Shown: positions 34,944 to 44,403 of the stretch, piece by piece | Layout: every line of letters begins with the position of its first letter | How positions within the stretch are numbered: position 1 is the stretch's first letter | Assembly: GCA_025362315.1 (NCBI GenBank) | Contig: JANYGP010000019.1 | Coordinates: 62,001 to 126,000, forward strand | Direction: 5' to 3' | DNA length: 64,000 bases | Source of the DNA: Polaromonas sp. | GTDB taxonomy: Bacteria > Pseudomonadota > Gammaproteobacteria > Burkholderiales > Burkholderiaceae_C | Notes under the pieces: model-generated | Told to the model about the DNA's origin: nothing | Database searches by the model: none | What the model saw: only the letters and a program-made list of their open reading frames with translations | Position numbers and translations under genes: made by a program

Positions 34944-37382
34944 TCACACCACCGTCAGTTTGGCCACACTGAGGGCCAGCCATTTCACGCCGTGGCGGGT
35001 GAAATTGATTTGCGCACGTGCGTCCAGCCCGCTGCCTTCGAGCATTTGAACCCTGCCTTCGCCAAATTTGGCGTGAAACACATTGATGCCAACTTTGATG
35101 CCATGCTCCGGCGCATCACGCTGCGGCGGCACTGCTGGGTTGGCAAAACGTTCCCCAGAGCCTTTTTGAGAAGAAAATACACTGCTGGCCCAATCATGAC
35201 GGGCGCCAGCAGCTCCTGATTGAGTAGCACCGCCCCATGGGTTGCCAGCAGCATAGCCAGGTGCAAAGCCCTGGTTTTTGGGTGTGATCCATTTCAGGGA
35301 AGCTTCAGGCAACTCATTGAAAAACCGGCTCTTCAGGTTGTAGCGCGTCTGGCCGTGCAGCATGCGGGTTTGCGAATGGCTCAGGTAGAGGCGCTTGCGC
35401 GCGCGGGTGATGGCCACATACATCAGGCGGCGTTCTTCTTCAATGCCGCCCGCTTCCAGCAATGAATTTTCATGCGGAAAAATGCCGTCTTCCAGCCCGG
35501 TGATGAACACGCAGTCAAACTCCAGCCCTTTGGACGAATGGACTGTCATCAGCTGCACAGCGTCCTGGCCAGCTTTGGCCTGGTTGTCGCCAGATTCAAG
35601 TGCGGCGTGGGTTAAAAACGCCACCAGCGGGCTGAGGGTTTCGCCGGTTTCAAAGTCAGGTGCTAAGAATTCCGGCAGCGGGTTGTCCAGCGCATCGGCT
35701 GTCAAACCCTGACTGGCTGGCGACTGGGTCAAGGCCGCATTTGCCGAAGCTGCCAATTCGTCCACAGGCAAAGCCGTGGCATCACGCCCAAAACCTTCCT
35801 GGCCGACAAATGACTCGGCGGCGTTGACCAGCTCGGCCAAGTTCTCCAGCCTGTCCTGGCCTTCGCGGTCCAGCTTGTAGTGCTCTTCTAGCCCACTGTG
35901 CTGCAACACCAGTTCAATGATCTCGCGCAGCGTGCTGCCTGTGGTTTGCTCACGCATCACGTCAATTTTGGCCACAAATGCGCCGATGTTGGTGCCCGCC
36001 TTGCCGCCAACTGCACTGACCGCGTCGTGGAGTGAACAACCCGATGCCTTGGCGATGTCCTGCAGCTGCTCGAGGCTGCGCGCGCCAATGCCGCGCGGCG
36101 GAAAATTCACCACACGCATGAAGCTGGTGTCGTCGTGCGGGTTCTCCAGCAGGCGAAGATAAGCCAGCGCGTGTTTGATCTCGGCCCGTTCAAAAAACCG
36201 CAGGCCACCGTACACGCGGTACGGCAAGCCCGCATTGAAAAGAGCCGTCTCCATCACCCGGCTTTGCGCATTGCTGCGGTACAGCAGCGCGATCTCCTTG
36301 CGCTCGGTGCCATCCCGCACCAGTTGCTTGACTTCATCGACAAACCACTGGGCCTCGGCAAAATCGCTCGGTGATTCATGCACCCGCACTGGCTCGCCCG
36401 GCCCGGCTTCGGTGCGCAGGTTTTTGCCCAGACGCTTTGTGTTGTGGCCAATCAGCGCGTTGGCTGAATCCAGAATGTTGCCAAAGCTGCGGTAATTGCG
36501 CTCCAGCTTGATCTGATGGGTAACGCCAAATTCGCGCACAAAATCCGCCATGTTGCCAACCCGTGCGCCCCTGAAGGCGTAGATGCTCTGGTCGTCATCA
36601 CCCACGGCAATGACCGAGCCGCCCTGCAGGGTGGGCAGCTCGCCTTCAGCGCCCTGCCCGGCCAGCATCTTGATCCACGCATATTGCAATTTGTTGGTGT
36701 CCTGAAACTCGTCAATCAGGATGTGGCGAAACCTGCGCTGGTAATGCTCGCGTATGGGGGCGTTGTCCCTCAGTAGCTCGTAGCTGCGCAGCATCAGCTC
36801 GCCAAAGTCGACCACGCCCTCACGCTGGCACTGGTCTTCATACAGCGCATAAATTTCAATTTTTTTGCGCATGTCTTCATCGCGCGCTGCCACGTCCTTG
36901 GGCCGCTGACCGTCTTCCTTGCAGCCTGCAATGAAATACATCAGCTGCTTGGGCGGAAACCGCTCGTCGTCAATGTTGAATTGTTTGCAAAGCCGCTTGA
37001 TGCTGGACAGCTGGTCTTGTGTGTCCAGGATCTGAAACGTTGAAGGCAAGCTGGCAAGCTTGTAATGCGAGCGCAAAAACCGGTTGCACAGGCCATGAAA
37101 AGTGCCAATCCACATGCCGCGCACATTGACTGGCAGCATGCTGCTCAGGCGCAGCATCATCTCTTTGGCAGCCTTGTTGGTGAATGTGACTGCCAATATC
37201 CCGCCAGGAGAAACCTGCCCGGTCTGCAGCAGCCACGCGATGCGGGTGGTCAACACGCGCGTCTTGCCAGACCCGGCCCCTGCCAGGATCAGCGCATGGG
37301 TAGCTGGCAGCGTGACAGCGGCCAGTTGTTCAGGGTTCAGGTTGTCAAGCAAAGATGAATGGGGTGCGGGGTCAAAAAACAT
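34944..37382 (-). CDS. uvrD: DNA helicase II / UvrD-family helicase
   Basis: 3'-5' superfamily 1A helicase for nucleotide-excision and mismatch repair. Walker A is GAGSGKT (35-41). DEFQDT follows near residue 228, and then DDDQSIYAFRGA, YRSNAQSR, TVHSSKGLEFD and VAITRARKRLYL. The C-terminal tail ends with a Tudor-like segment (GINVFHAKFGEGRVQMLEG). At 812 residues it is longer than E. coli UvrD, and part of the extra linker (about 718-733) is encoded by a dispersed repeat. The sequence is complete. Confidence 0.95.
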   Translation of the reverse strand: MFFDPAPHSSLLDNLNPEQLAAVTLPATHALILAGAGSGKTRVLTTRIAWLLQTGQVSPGGILAVTFTNKAAKEMMLRLSSMLPVNVRGMWIGTFHGLCNRFLRSHYKLASLPSTFQILDTQDQLSSIKRLCKQFNIDDERFPPKQLMYFIAGCKEDGQRPKDVAARDEDMRKKIEIYALYEDQCQREGVVDFGELMLRSYELLRDNAPIREHYQRRFRHILIDEFQDTNKLQYAWIKMLAGQGAEGELPTLQGGSVIAVGDDDQSIYAFRGARVGNMADFVREFGVTHQIKLERNYRSFGNILDSANALIGHNTKRLGKNLRTEAGPGEPVRVHESPSDFAEAQWFVDEVKQLVRDGTERKEIALLYRSNAQSRVMETALFNAGLPYRVYGGLRFFERAEIKHALAYLRLLENPHDDTSFMRVVNFPPRGIGARSLEQLQDIAKASGCSLHDAVSAVGGKAGTNIGAFVAKIDVMREQTTGSTLREIIELVLQHSGLEEHYKLDREGQDRLENLAELVNAAESFVGQEGFGRDATALPVDELAASANAALTQSPASQGLTADALDNPLPEFLAPDFETGETLSPLVAFLTHAALESGDNQAKAGQDAVQLMTVHSSKGLEFDCVFITGLEDGIFPHENSLLEAGGIEEERRLMYVAITRARKRLYLSHSQTRMLHGQTRYNLKSRFFNELPEASLKWITPKNQGFAPGYAAGNPWGGATQSGAAGARHDWASSVFSSQKGSGERFANPAVPPQRDAPEHGIKVGINVFHAKFGEGRVQMLEGSGLDARAQINFTRHGVKWLALSVAKLTVV
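35185..35230 (-). repeat. Dispersed two-stem repeat, copy F (inside uvrD)
   Basis: On the coding strand GCTACTCAATCAGGAGC, TGCTGGCGCCC and the stem GCCC-GTCATGATT-GGGC. It is translated as SGAAGARHDWASS in the poorly conserved linker before the C-terminal Tudor-like part of UvrD. Confidence 0.8.
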
Positions 37383-37676
37383 GTCCTATTGTAGAAACAA
37401 CACCCCGAGCGTTATAAAAACACATTCAGCCTGTCTTACAGGCCGGCAGCGCCCAATTTAAAAGCACTAATTGCTATATTTATAAGAGTAAATGACCCTT
37501 ACTTGAATGCCGGAAACGCACAGGCACCCAATACCGTCCAGATGTAGCCTGGATTCATTTAATTTGTCGATGTGCGTGCTACCGGCGCAAGGCGGTTAGG
37601 CAAATTAGCAGCAGCTGCGATACCGGTAGAGCAGGCACCGGTAGAGCAGGCTATTGTTTGGCTGTCCATGGCTGGC
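37383..37676. other. Non-coding gap between uvrD and the DUF3579 gene
   Basis: About 294 bases with no supported gene. It must hold the uvrD promoter (minus strand) near 37390-37450. It contains an exact 15-bp direct duplication, ACCGGTAGAGCAGGC twice at 37622-37651. It also has a weak resemblance to the dispersed repeat around 37449-37490 that I do not count as a copy. Confidence 0.5.
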
Positions 37677-38006
37677 TCAGGTTTTAGGTGGGTCCGGAAT
37701 CAGGCAAGCTTCTACCAGCTGCAGGTTGTTGTCTTTGGCAAAGTTGATGACAAACTCCCATGCCATGGGCTCGGCTTCGCGCAGCGCAACGCTTACCACC
37801 ACACAGCGCACACCGTTGATCAGGGTCGGCACACACCATGGAGAATACGTCAGGTGGCTGCCGGGCTGTGGGCCCCCCGCACGAAACGGGCTCATCACGC
37901 CGCACAACCGGTCGGCCCAGTCACTGGGCCTGAAGATGGCGCCATCATGGGTCAGGCCCTGAATAAAAACCTCTTTGAAGGCTACTTTTGGAGTGGAGTG
38001 CTGCAC
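37677..38006 (-). CDS. DUF3579 domain protein
   Basis: Small protein of about 109 residues in the betaproteobacterial DUF3579 family, function unknown. The conserved block is EVFIQGLTHDGAIFRPSDWA followed by RLCGVMSPFR, PGSHLTYSPWCVP, GVRCVVV and EPMAWEFVINFAKDNNLQ. The start is a GTG at 38006; another GTG at 38057 would add 17 residues that show no family similarity. There is no good ribosome-binding site for either. The gene commonly precedes argD in this group, here divergently. Confidence 0.78.
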   Translation of the reverse strand: MQHSTPKVAFKEVFIQGLTHDGAIFRPSDWADRLCGVMSPFRAGGPQPGSHLTYSPWCVPTLINGVRCVVVSVALREAEPMAWEFVINFAKDNNLQLVEACLIPDPPKT

Positions 38007-38142
38007 TGCAACATTATCACATCTTGTATAAGACCTGACTTGCCCGTGCTGCTTCACAGTGATGCCAAATGGTCAACTCCAAACATGGGCTGTCGCCTAA
38101 AATCGTGTTTTACTTTTTAAAAGTTTGCCTGGAGTCCATGCC

Positions 38143-39396
38143 ATGACCGCTGCCCTGCCCCACCACATTGAAGCTGCCTCGCCGCACGTGATGAACACGT
38201 ACGGCCGCTTGCCGATTGCCATGTCACATGGCCAGGGCTGCCATGTGTGGGATGTCAACGGCAAGTGCTATCTGGACGCATTGGGCGGTATTGCTGTCAA
38301 CACGCTGGGGCATAACCATGCCAAGCTGATTCCGGCGCTGCAGCATCAGCTGACGCAGATGATTCACTGCTCCAACTATTACCATGTGCCGCTGCAGGAA
38401 ACACTGGCTGCCAAACTGGTTGAGCTGTCGGGGCTCGAAAATGTATTTTTCTGCTCAACCGGGCTGGAAGCCAACGAGGCTGCGCTGAAACTGGCGCGCA
38501 AATTTGGCCACGACAAAGGCATTGAACGCCCCGAAGTGGTGGTGTATGAAAAGGCCTTTCATGGCCGCAGCATTGCCACACTGAGTGCCACGGGCAATCC
38601 AAAAGTGCAAGCTGGTTTTGGCCCGCTGGTAGAAGGCTTCATCCGCGTGCCCCTCAACGACATTGAAGCCATCAAAAAAGCCACAGCGGGCAACCCCAAT
38701 GTGACAGCCGTGTTTTTTGAAGCGATTCAGGGCGAAGGCGGCGTGCACCCGATGAATGACCAGTATCTGCGCGACATTCGCCAGCTGTGTGACGAACGTG
38801 ACTGGCTGCTGATGATTGACGAAGTGCAATGCGGCATGGGCCGCACCGGCAAGTGGTTTGCGCACCAGTGGTCGGGCATCAAACCGGATGTGATGCCGCT
38901 GGCCAAGGGCCTGGGCTCTGGCGTGCCGATTGGCGCTGTGGTGTGCGGGCCCAAGGCTGCAAACATTTTCAAGCCGGGTAACCACGGGACGACCTTTGGC
39001 GGCAACCCGCTGGCGATGCGGGCTGGGGTTGAGACCATTCGCATCCTGGAAGAAGAAGGCATCATTGCCAATGCCGTCAACACCGGCGGGCATTTGCGGG
39101 CTGCACTGGAGCGTGAGCTGGCAGGTGTTGCCGGCGTGGTCAACATTCGCGGCCGGGGCCTGATGCTGGGCATTGAGCTGGCTGTGCCGTGCGGCGACTT
39201 GCTCAAGCAGGCAGCTGATTCGGGTTTGCTGATCAGCGTGACAGCAGATTCAGTGATTCGCCTGGTGCCGCCTCTGATCATGACCACGGTTGAAGCCGAT
39301 GAAGTGGTGGCGATTTTGGTGCCACTCGTCAAACAGTTTCTGCACGACAAGACCCAGACAGCTGCCGTGCATACCGAGTCGTTGATCAATGAGTAA
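38143..39396 (+). CDS. argD: Acetylornithine aminotransferase
   Basis: PLP-dependent class III aminotransferase of arginine biosynthesis, converting N-acetylglutamate semialdehyde to N-acetylornithine. The 417-residue protein has YLDALGGIAVNTLGHNH, FFCSTGLEANEAALKLAR, LMIDEVQCGMGRTGKWFAH and the PLP-binding Lys255 in MPLAKGLGSG. TTFGGNPLAMRAG follows. The ATG at 38143 has GGAG about 10 bases upstream; the TTG at 38125 is less likely. It overlaps argF by 8 bases (ATGAGTAA), so the pair is coupled. Confidence 0.95.
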   Translation: MTAALPHHIEAASPHVMNTYGRLPIAMSHGQGCHVWDVNGKCYLDALGGIAVNTLGHNHAKLIPALQHQLTQMIHCSNYYHVPLQETLAAKLVELSGLENVFFCSTGLEANEAALKLARKFGHDKGIERPEVVVYEKAFHGRSIATLSATGNPKVQAGFGPLVEGFIRVPLNDIEAIKKATAGNPNVTAVFFEAIQGEGGVHPMNDQYLRDIRQLCDERDWLLMIDEVQCGMGRTGKWFAHQWSGIKPDVMPLAKGLGSGVPIGAVVCGPKAANIFKPGNHGTTFGGNPLAMRAGVETIRILEEEGIIANAVNTGGHLRAALERELAGVAGVVNIRGRGLMLGIELAVPCGDLLKQAADSGLLISVTADSVIRLVPPLIMTTVEADEVVAILVPLVKQFLHDKTQTAAVHTESLINE

Positions 39397-40324
39397 CTCA
39401 ATGGTGAAACCCACTAAACACTACCTGCAGTTCAGCGACCTGGATGCGGTGGAATATGCATACCTGTTCGAGCGTGCAGCGCTGATCAAAAAGAAATTCA
39501 AGGCCTACGAAAAACATCAGCCACTGGTGGACCGCACGCTGGTGATGATTTTTGAAAAAGCATCGACGCGCACCCGCGTGAGCTTTGAAGCTGGCATGTA
39601 CCAGCTGGGCGGCACAGTGGTGAACTTGACGACTGAGGGCAGCCAGCTGGGCCGGGCTGAACCGATTGAAGACAGTGCCAGGGTCATCAGCCGCATGGTC
39701 GACCTGGTGATGATTCGCACTTACGAGCAAAGCAAGATCGACCGTTTTGCCGAACATTCACGGGTGCCGGTCATCAATGGCCTGACCAATGAATTTCACC
39801 CTTGCCAGATCTTGGCCGACATATTTACCTACATCGAACACCGCGGCTCGATCAAAGGCAAAACAGTGGCCTGGGTGGGCGACGGCAACAACATGGCCAA
39901 CACCTGGCTGCAGGCCAGCGAAATTCTGGGTTTCAAAGTACACCTGAGCACCCCGGGCGGCTACGAGGTGGACCAGTCCATTGCAGGCATTCGCTCGAGC
40001 GAGAGTTATCAGGTTTTCAAAGACCCGCATGAAGCGTGTCTGGGCGCTGATCTGGTCACAACCGATGTGTGGACATCGATGGGTTACGAGGCTGAAAACG
40101 AAGCCCGCAAAAAAGCGTTTGCACTGTGGTGTGTTGACCCGGAAATGATGCGTGCCGCCAAGCCGGATGCGCTTTTCATGCATTGCCTGCCCGCCCACCG
40201 CGGTGAGGAAGTTTCAGCTGACGTGATTGACGGCACGCAGTCTGTGGTGTGGGACGAGGCGGAAAACCGCATGCATGTGCAAAAGGCATTGATGGAGTTT
40301 TTACTGCTAGGAAAACTCGATTGA
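39389..40324 (+). CDS. argF: Ornithine carbamoyltransferase
   Basis: Joins carbamoyl phosphate and ornithine to give citrulline. The carbamoyl-phosphate site STRTR is at residues 59-63; NEFHPCQILAD, WVGDGNNMANTWLQA and the ornithine-site FMHCLPAHRGEEV follow. Length, 311 residues, is typical. The start overlaps the argD stop. A cluster of hairpins follows the gene. Confidence 0.96.
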   Translation: MSNSMVKPTKHYLQFSDLDAVEYAYLFERAALIKKKFKAYEKHQPLVDRTLVMIFEKASTRTRVSFEAGMYQLGGTVVNLTTEGSQLGRAEPIEDSARVISRMVDLVMIRTYEQSKIDRFAEHSRVPVINGLTNEFHPCQILADIFTYIEHRGSIKGKTVAWVGDGNNMANTWLQASEILGFKVHLSTPGGYEVDQSIAGIRSSESYQVFKDPHEACLGADLVTTDVWTSMGYEAENEARKKAFALWCVDPEMMRAAKPDALFMHCLPAHRGEEVSADVIDGTQSVVWDEAENRMHVQKALMEFLLLGKLD

Positions 40325-40354
40325 GTTGAAAGTGACTTCCTTCAAGCCGGGGCT

Positions 40355-40441
40355 GGAGCCTGCGGCTCCAAACCTGCTTTAGCAGGTTTGGACAGGCGAC
40401 AGAAGCGAAGCCTCTGGCGAGCGGCGACCTGCAAGGTGCAG
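40355..40441 (+). repeat. Cluster of three hairpins after argF
   Basis: GGAGCC-TGC-GGCTCC (40355-40369) is followed at once by a 10-bp perfect stem, CCAAACCTGC-TTTA-GCAGGTTTGG (40368-40391). A shorter CTGCA-AGG-TGCAG lies at 40429-40441. No T-run follows, so it is a structured intergenic element rather than a simple terminator, lying between the converging argF and SDR genes. It may be a REP-like element or a transcript-stabilising or Rho-related structure. Confidence 0.7.
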
Positions 40442-40471
40442 AGAGTCACACGCAATGGGCGAACGTGGTGG

Positions 40472-41224
40472 CTACCCCCGACCCACAAACGGCATCTTCG
40501 TGGCCATGATGGTCATGAACTGCACGTTGGTTGACAGGGGCAGCGCGGCCATGTGCACGACTGCATCTGCAACTTCATTGGCATCCATCATGGGCTCAAT
40601 GGCAATTTCGCCGTTGGCCTGCAAAATGCCCTTGGCCATTTTGGCTGACAGCTCGGTCAGCGCATTGCCAATGTCGATTTGGCCGCAGGCAATGTTGTAT
40701 TTGCGGCCGTCCAGCGAGATCGATTTGGTCAGGCCGGTGATCGCGTGTTTGGTCGACGTGTAAGGCGCTGAATTGGGCCGCGGCGCATGCGCAGAAATCG
40801 AACCATTGTTGATGATGCGGCCACCTTGCGGGCTTTGGTTTTTCATCATTTTGAAAGCCTCTTGTGCGCATAAAAACGAGCCAGTCAAATTGGTATTGAC
40901 CACGTTTTGCCAGGTGTCAAAAGCGATGTCTTCAAAACTTGTGCCAATGCCGCTGACACCAGCATTGTTGAAAATCACGTCAATGCGGCCAAACGTTGCC
41001 TTGATTTTGCTGAACAGCACCGCGACGGATTCAGCATTGCCAACGTCGGTGGCAACTGCAAGTGCCTGGCCAGCATCGGCCTGGGCAGCGACGGCATCGA
41101 GCGGCTCCTGCCGCCGCCCGGCTAGGACCACGCTGTAACCAACGCGCAAAAAAGCCAGCGCCACGGCCTTGCCGATGCCAGTGCCTGCACCGGTGACAAG
41201 AGCTACTTTGGGATTGGGTGTCAT
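40472..41224 (-). CDS. SDR-family oxidoreductase
   Basis: Short-chain dehydrogenase/reductase of 250 residues. The cofactor motif is TGAGTGIG (11-18) and NNAGVSGIG marks the central strand. The catalytic Ser and YxxxK are in [19 protein letters not shown]. An Arg pair in LAGRRQE near the second strand suggests NADP(H) preference. The ATG at 41224 is preferred over the longer frame to 41314, whose extra residues lack SDR similarity. It is divergent from the kynurenine operon; substrate unknown. Confidence 0.88.
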   Translation of the reverse strand: MTPNPKVALVTGAGTGIGKAVALAFLRVGYSVVLAGRRQEPLDAVAAQADAGQALAVATDVGNAESVAVLFSKIKATFGRIDVIFNNAGVSGIGTSFEDIAFDTWQNVVNTNLTGSFLCAQEAFKMMKNQSPQGGRIINNGSISAHAPRPNSAPYTSTKHAITGLTKSISLDGRKYNIACGQIDIGNALTELSAKMAKGILQANGEIAIEPMMDANEVADAVVHMAALPLSTNVQFMTIMATKMPFVGRG

Positions 41225-41343
41225 GAAAAACCTTTTTAACAATGCCTCAATCCAAATTGTGTCGCACCACAGGCAGCAACTAAATACCAGCCTGTTGGAA
41301 ATAACCGACACCACAGGATTTGCACGGTGATACCTTCACAGCT

Positions 41344-42009
41344 ATGACAAACGAAGCGCTCAAGTTATGGGACATTTCACCGCCTGTGGACGAGCAGGCT
41401 GCGGTATTTCCCGGCGACACCGCTTATTCGCAGCGCCTGCATTTTGCATTGGGCCCTGACTGCCCGGTCAACGTCAATAGCATCACACTGTCGCCTCACA
41501 CCGGCGCGCATGCGGATGCGCCCATGCATTACGCCAGCAGCGGCAAAGCTTCAGGCGAACTCGATCTTCAGCCGTATCTGGGACCCTGCCGGGTGGTTCA
41601 CTGCCTGGACTGTGGTCCGCTGGTCTTGCCTTCACACATTGCACATGCCCTCAATACCCTGAATGCACCAGATGATTTGCCGCCACGTGTTTTGCTGCGT
41701 ACAGCACGCAAAGCCAGCCAGTCCTGGGCATCATTTACCGCCATAGCGCCCGAAACAATGGCGCTGCTAGCTACCAAAAACACAGTACTGGTGGGCATTG
41801 ACACCCCGAGTGTTGACCCTGCTGACAGCCAGACGCTGCCCAGCCACCATCAGCTGCTGATGCACAACATGCGCGTGCTGGAATGCCTGGTGCTGGACGA
41901 CGTGCCTGAAGGGGACTATGAGTTGATTGCTTTGCCCCTGAAACTGATGCGCTCGGACGCATCGCCTGTGCGCGCTGTCTTGCGTGAACTGCCCTGCAAA
42001 AACCAATAA
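41344..42009 (+). CDS. kynB: Kynurenine formamidase
   Basis: Hydrolyses N-formylkynurenine to kynurenine in tryptophan breakdown. The cyclase-type metal site is [14 protein letters not shown] (His52, His56, Asp58). [14 protein letters not shown] and the C-terminal [18 protein letters not shown] are standard for KynB. The ATG at 41344 gives 221 residues; a TTG eight codons upstream is less likely. It is first in kynB-kynU-kynA; KynU starts 4 bases after its stop. Promoter elements presumably lie in the 119 bases shared with the divergent SDR. Confidence 0.93.
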   Translation: MTNEALKLWDISPPVDEQAAVFPGDTAYSQRLHFALGPDCPVNVNSITLSPHTGAHADAPMHYASSGKASGELDLQPYLGPCRVVHCLDCGPLVLPSHIAHALNTLNAPDDLPPRVLLRTARKASQSWASFTAIAPETMALLATKNTVLVGIDTPSVDPADSQTLPSHHQLLMHNMRVLECLVLDDVPEGDYELIALPLKLMRSDASPVRAVLRELPCKNQ

Positions 42010-42013
42010 CACC

Positions 42014-43291
42014 ATGACCACACAACAAGACTGCATCGCGCTGGACGCGCAAGACCCGATTCGCAAATTGCGCCAGCAATTCACCTTGCCCGAGGGCGTC
42101 ATTTACCTGGATGGCAACTCGCTGGGCGTGCTGCCCAAAACGGCTGCCAGCCGGGTCGCCAAAGCTGTCACCGAAGAATGGGGTCAGGGCTTGATCCGCA
42201 GCTGGAACGCGGCGGGCTGGTTTGACATGCCGCAGCGCCTGGGCGACAAAATCGCGCGGCTGGTTGGTGCTGCACCAGGCGAGGTGGTGGCAACCGACAC
42301 GACGTCCATCAACCTGTACAAGGTCCTGTCAGCCGCGCTGAGCATGACAGCCATCGACGCGCCTGAAAGAAAGATTTTGCTCAGCGAACGCAGCAACTTT
42401 CCAACCGATTTGTACATTGCCGAGGCGCTGTGCAAAGAGCGCGGCTTGCAGCTTGTGCTGGTAGATGCTGAAAACATGGAAGCTGCCTTGCACCCGGGCG
42501 TTGCCGTGCTGATGCTCACCCATGTCAACTACCGGACCGGTGCCATGTACGACATGCAGGCCATCACGGGTGCAGCGCATGCCCAGGGCATTTTGTGTGT
42601 GTGGGACCTGGCACACAGTGCAGGCGCCGTACCGGTTGATCTGACTGCCGCCAAGGCTGACTTTGCAGTCGGTTGTGGCTACAAATACCTGAACGGTGGC
42701 CCGGGAGCACCGGCGTTTGTGTGGGTCAACCCCAAGCATGCATCGCGTGATGTGTGGCAGCCGCTGGCGGGATGGTGGGGCCACAGTGCGCCGTTTGCAT
42801 TCACACCAGACTACCGCCCGGCTGCAGGCATCAACCGCTACCTGTGCGGCACACAACCGGTGCTGAACATGACAGCACTCGACTGCGGGCTGGACACCAT
42901 GCTGGCTGCCGAGCCCCTGGGCGGCATGGCTGCGCTGCGCAAAAAGTCGCTGGCATTGACCGATCTGTTTATCACGCTGGTGGAAGAGCGTTGCGCCAGT
43001 TTCGGTTTGGGTCTGGCCACACCAAGAAACCATGCCCAACGTGGCTCTCAAGTTTGCCTGACACGATCAGAGGGTGCCTACGCCATCATGCAGGCACTGA
43101 TTGCACGCGGCGTGATTGGTGACTTCAGGGCGGGTGATGGCGGTGCAAATCTGGACATTCTCCGGTTCGGCTTTACCCCGCTGTACACCCGCTTTGAAGA
43201 CGTGTGGAACGCCGTGGCGCATTTGCGCCAGGTGCTTGATTCGGGTGAGTGGCAACAACCCGAATTCAACAAACAAAGCCTGGTGACCTGA
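42014..43291 (+). CDS. kynU: Kynureninase
   Basis: PLP enzyme that cleaves kynurenine to anthranilate and alanine. The 425-residue protein has YLDGNSLGVLPK near the start, ATDTTSINLYKVLSAAL, WDLAHSAGAVPVDL and the PLP-binding Lys224 in GCGYKYLNGGPGAP. GWWGHSAPFAF and RFGFTPLYTRFEDVW follow. Middle gene of the kyn operon, with 4 bases before and 3 bases after. Confidence 0.95.
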   Translation: MTTQQDCIALDAQDPIRKLRQQFTLPEGVIYLDGNSLGVLPKTAASRVAKAVTEEWGQGLIRSWNAAGWFDMPQRLGDKIARLVGAAPGEVVATDTTSINLYKVLSAALSMTAIDAPERKILLSERSNFPTDLYIAEALCKERGLQLVLVDAENMEAALHPGVAVLMLTHVNYRTGAMYDMQAITGAAHAQGILCVWDLAHSAGAVPVDLTAAKADFAVGCGYKYLNGGPGAPAFVWVNPKHASRDVWQPLAGWWGHSAPFAFTPDYRPAAGINRYLCGTQPVLNMTALDCGLDTMLAAEPLGGMAALRKKSLALTDLFITLVEERCASFGLGLATPRNHAQRGSQVCLTRSEGAYAIMQALIARGVIGDFRAGDGGANLDILRFGFTPLYTRFEDVWNAVAHLRQVLDSGEWQQPEFNKQSLVT

Positions 43292-43294
43292 ATC

Positions 43295-44185
43295 ATGCAA
43301 GACCCGAACGAAGGTGGCTGCCCATTTGGCGGTTCGGGGCAGAACACAGCCAGCCCGCCTGACATTGTCCACAGCGACAAGGCGCAGCTGGATTTCAGCA
43401 AATCCATGAGTTACGGCGACTACCTGCACCTGGACGCGCTGCTGGGCGCACAGCAACCGCTGTCGCCCGAGCACAACGAAATGCTGTTCATCATCCAGCA
43501 CCAGACCAGCGAGTTGTGGATGAAGCTGATGCTGCACGAGCTGGTTGCTGCGATTGCCGATGTGGCCAGAGACGAGTTGAGCGACGCGTTTAAAAAGCTG
43601 GCCCGCGTCAGCAAGATCATGGAGCAACTGGTTCATGCCTGGGACGTGCTGGCCACCATGACACCGCCAGAGTACAGCGCCATCCGGCCGTATCTGGCCA
43701 ATTCAAGTGGCTTTCAAAGCGCGCAATACCGCTGCATTGAATTTGCCCTCGGCAACAAGAATGCCGCCATGCTCAAGCCCCATGCGCATCGCCCTGATTT
43801 GCTGGCGCAGGTGCAAAAAGCGTTTGAATCACCATCGCTGTATGACGAAGCGCTTCGTTTGCTGGCCCGGCGCGGCCTGCCAGTGCCATTGAGTCACATT
43901 GAGCGCGACTGGAAAAAAGCCTATGTTGAAAGCGATGCGGTTGAGCTTGCCTGGCTGGTCGCCTACCGCAACCCGAAACAGCACTTTGATTTGTACCAGC
44001 TGGGCGAAGAGCTGACCGATCTGGAAGACGCCTTCAGGCTATGGCGCTTTCGCCACGTCACCACAGTCGAGCGCGTGATTGGCTTCAAGCGCGGCACAGG
44101 CGGCACGGGCGGCGTCAGCTACCTGCGCAAAATGCTGGACGTGGTGCTGTTTCCCGAGATCTGGAAGCTCCGGACAGCCTTGTAG
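43295..44185 (+). CDS. kynA: Tryptophan 2,3-dioxygenase
   Basis: Haem enzyme opening the indole ring of tryptophan to N-formylkynurenine, the first step of the pathway. Motifs: [18 protein letters not shown] start ([18 protein letters not shown]), [19 protein letters not shown] with the distal His, [37 protein letters not shown] with the proximal His, and [11 protein letters not shown]. Length, 296 residues, is normal. Its place at the end of the operon, after genes for later steps, is usual in this group. Confidence 0.96.
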   Translation: MQDPNEGGCPFGGSGQNTASPPDIVHSDKAQLDFSKSMSYGDYLHLDALLGAQQPLSPEHNEMLFIIQHQTSELWMKLMLHELVAAIADVARDELSDAFKKLARVSKIMEQLVHAWDVLATMTPPEYSAIRPYLANSSGFQSAQYRCIEFALGNKNAAMLKPHAHRPDLLAQVQKAFESPSLYDEALRLLARRGLPVPLSHIERDWKKAYVESDAVELAWLVAYRNPKQHFDLYQLGEELTDLEDAFRLWRFRHVTTVERVIGFKRGTGGTGGVSYLRKMLDVVLFPEIWKLRTAL

Positions 44186-44239
44186 ACGTATTTCAGGTCT
44201 TTTGGACTGTCTTCAATGTTTTTTAGGCATAAAACAAGG

Positions 44240-44287
44240 CTGTAGCCCAATCATTACGGGCGCTGACAGCTCCTGATTAAATAGCAG
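44240..44287 (-). repeat. Dispersed two-stem repeat, copy H
   Basis: Between kynA and the hybrid kinase gene, which converge. On the minus strand it reads TGCTATTTAATCAGGAGC, TGTCAGCGCCC and the stem GCCC-GTAATGATT-GGGC. This loop sequence closely matches the copies in uvrD and the citE-like gene. Confidence 0.85.
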
Positions 44288-44403
44288 TCAGTTTACTTTA
44301 TCTACTTTATTGAGTTCACGCTGGCCACTCCAAAAGCCATCCGCACCGATGCCAACCTGCTTTCCAGCACGCCAAAAAGTTCGCACCCACAGGCCAGGCG
44401 GAT

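Noticed and set aside
37449..37490. Possible further copy of the dispersed repeat (GGCAGCGCCCAATTT)
   Set aside because: Only the short core matches; neither stem is present, so I do not count it.
37572..38120. Plus-strand open frame of 182 codons upstream of argD
   Set aside because: The opposite strand carries a recognisable DUF3579 gene; this frame has no family features.
41733..41790. Sequence in kynB resembling the dispersed repeat (ATAGCGCCC ... GCTGCTAGCTACC)
   Set aside because: The encoded residues align with normal KynB sequence without an insertion, and the order of the motifs does not fit the repeat.
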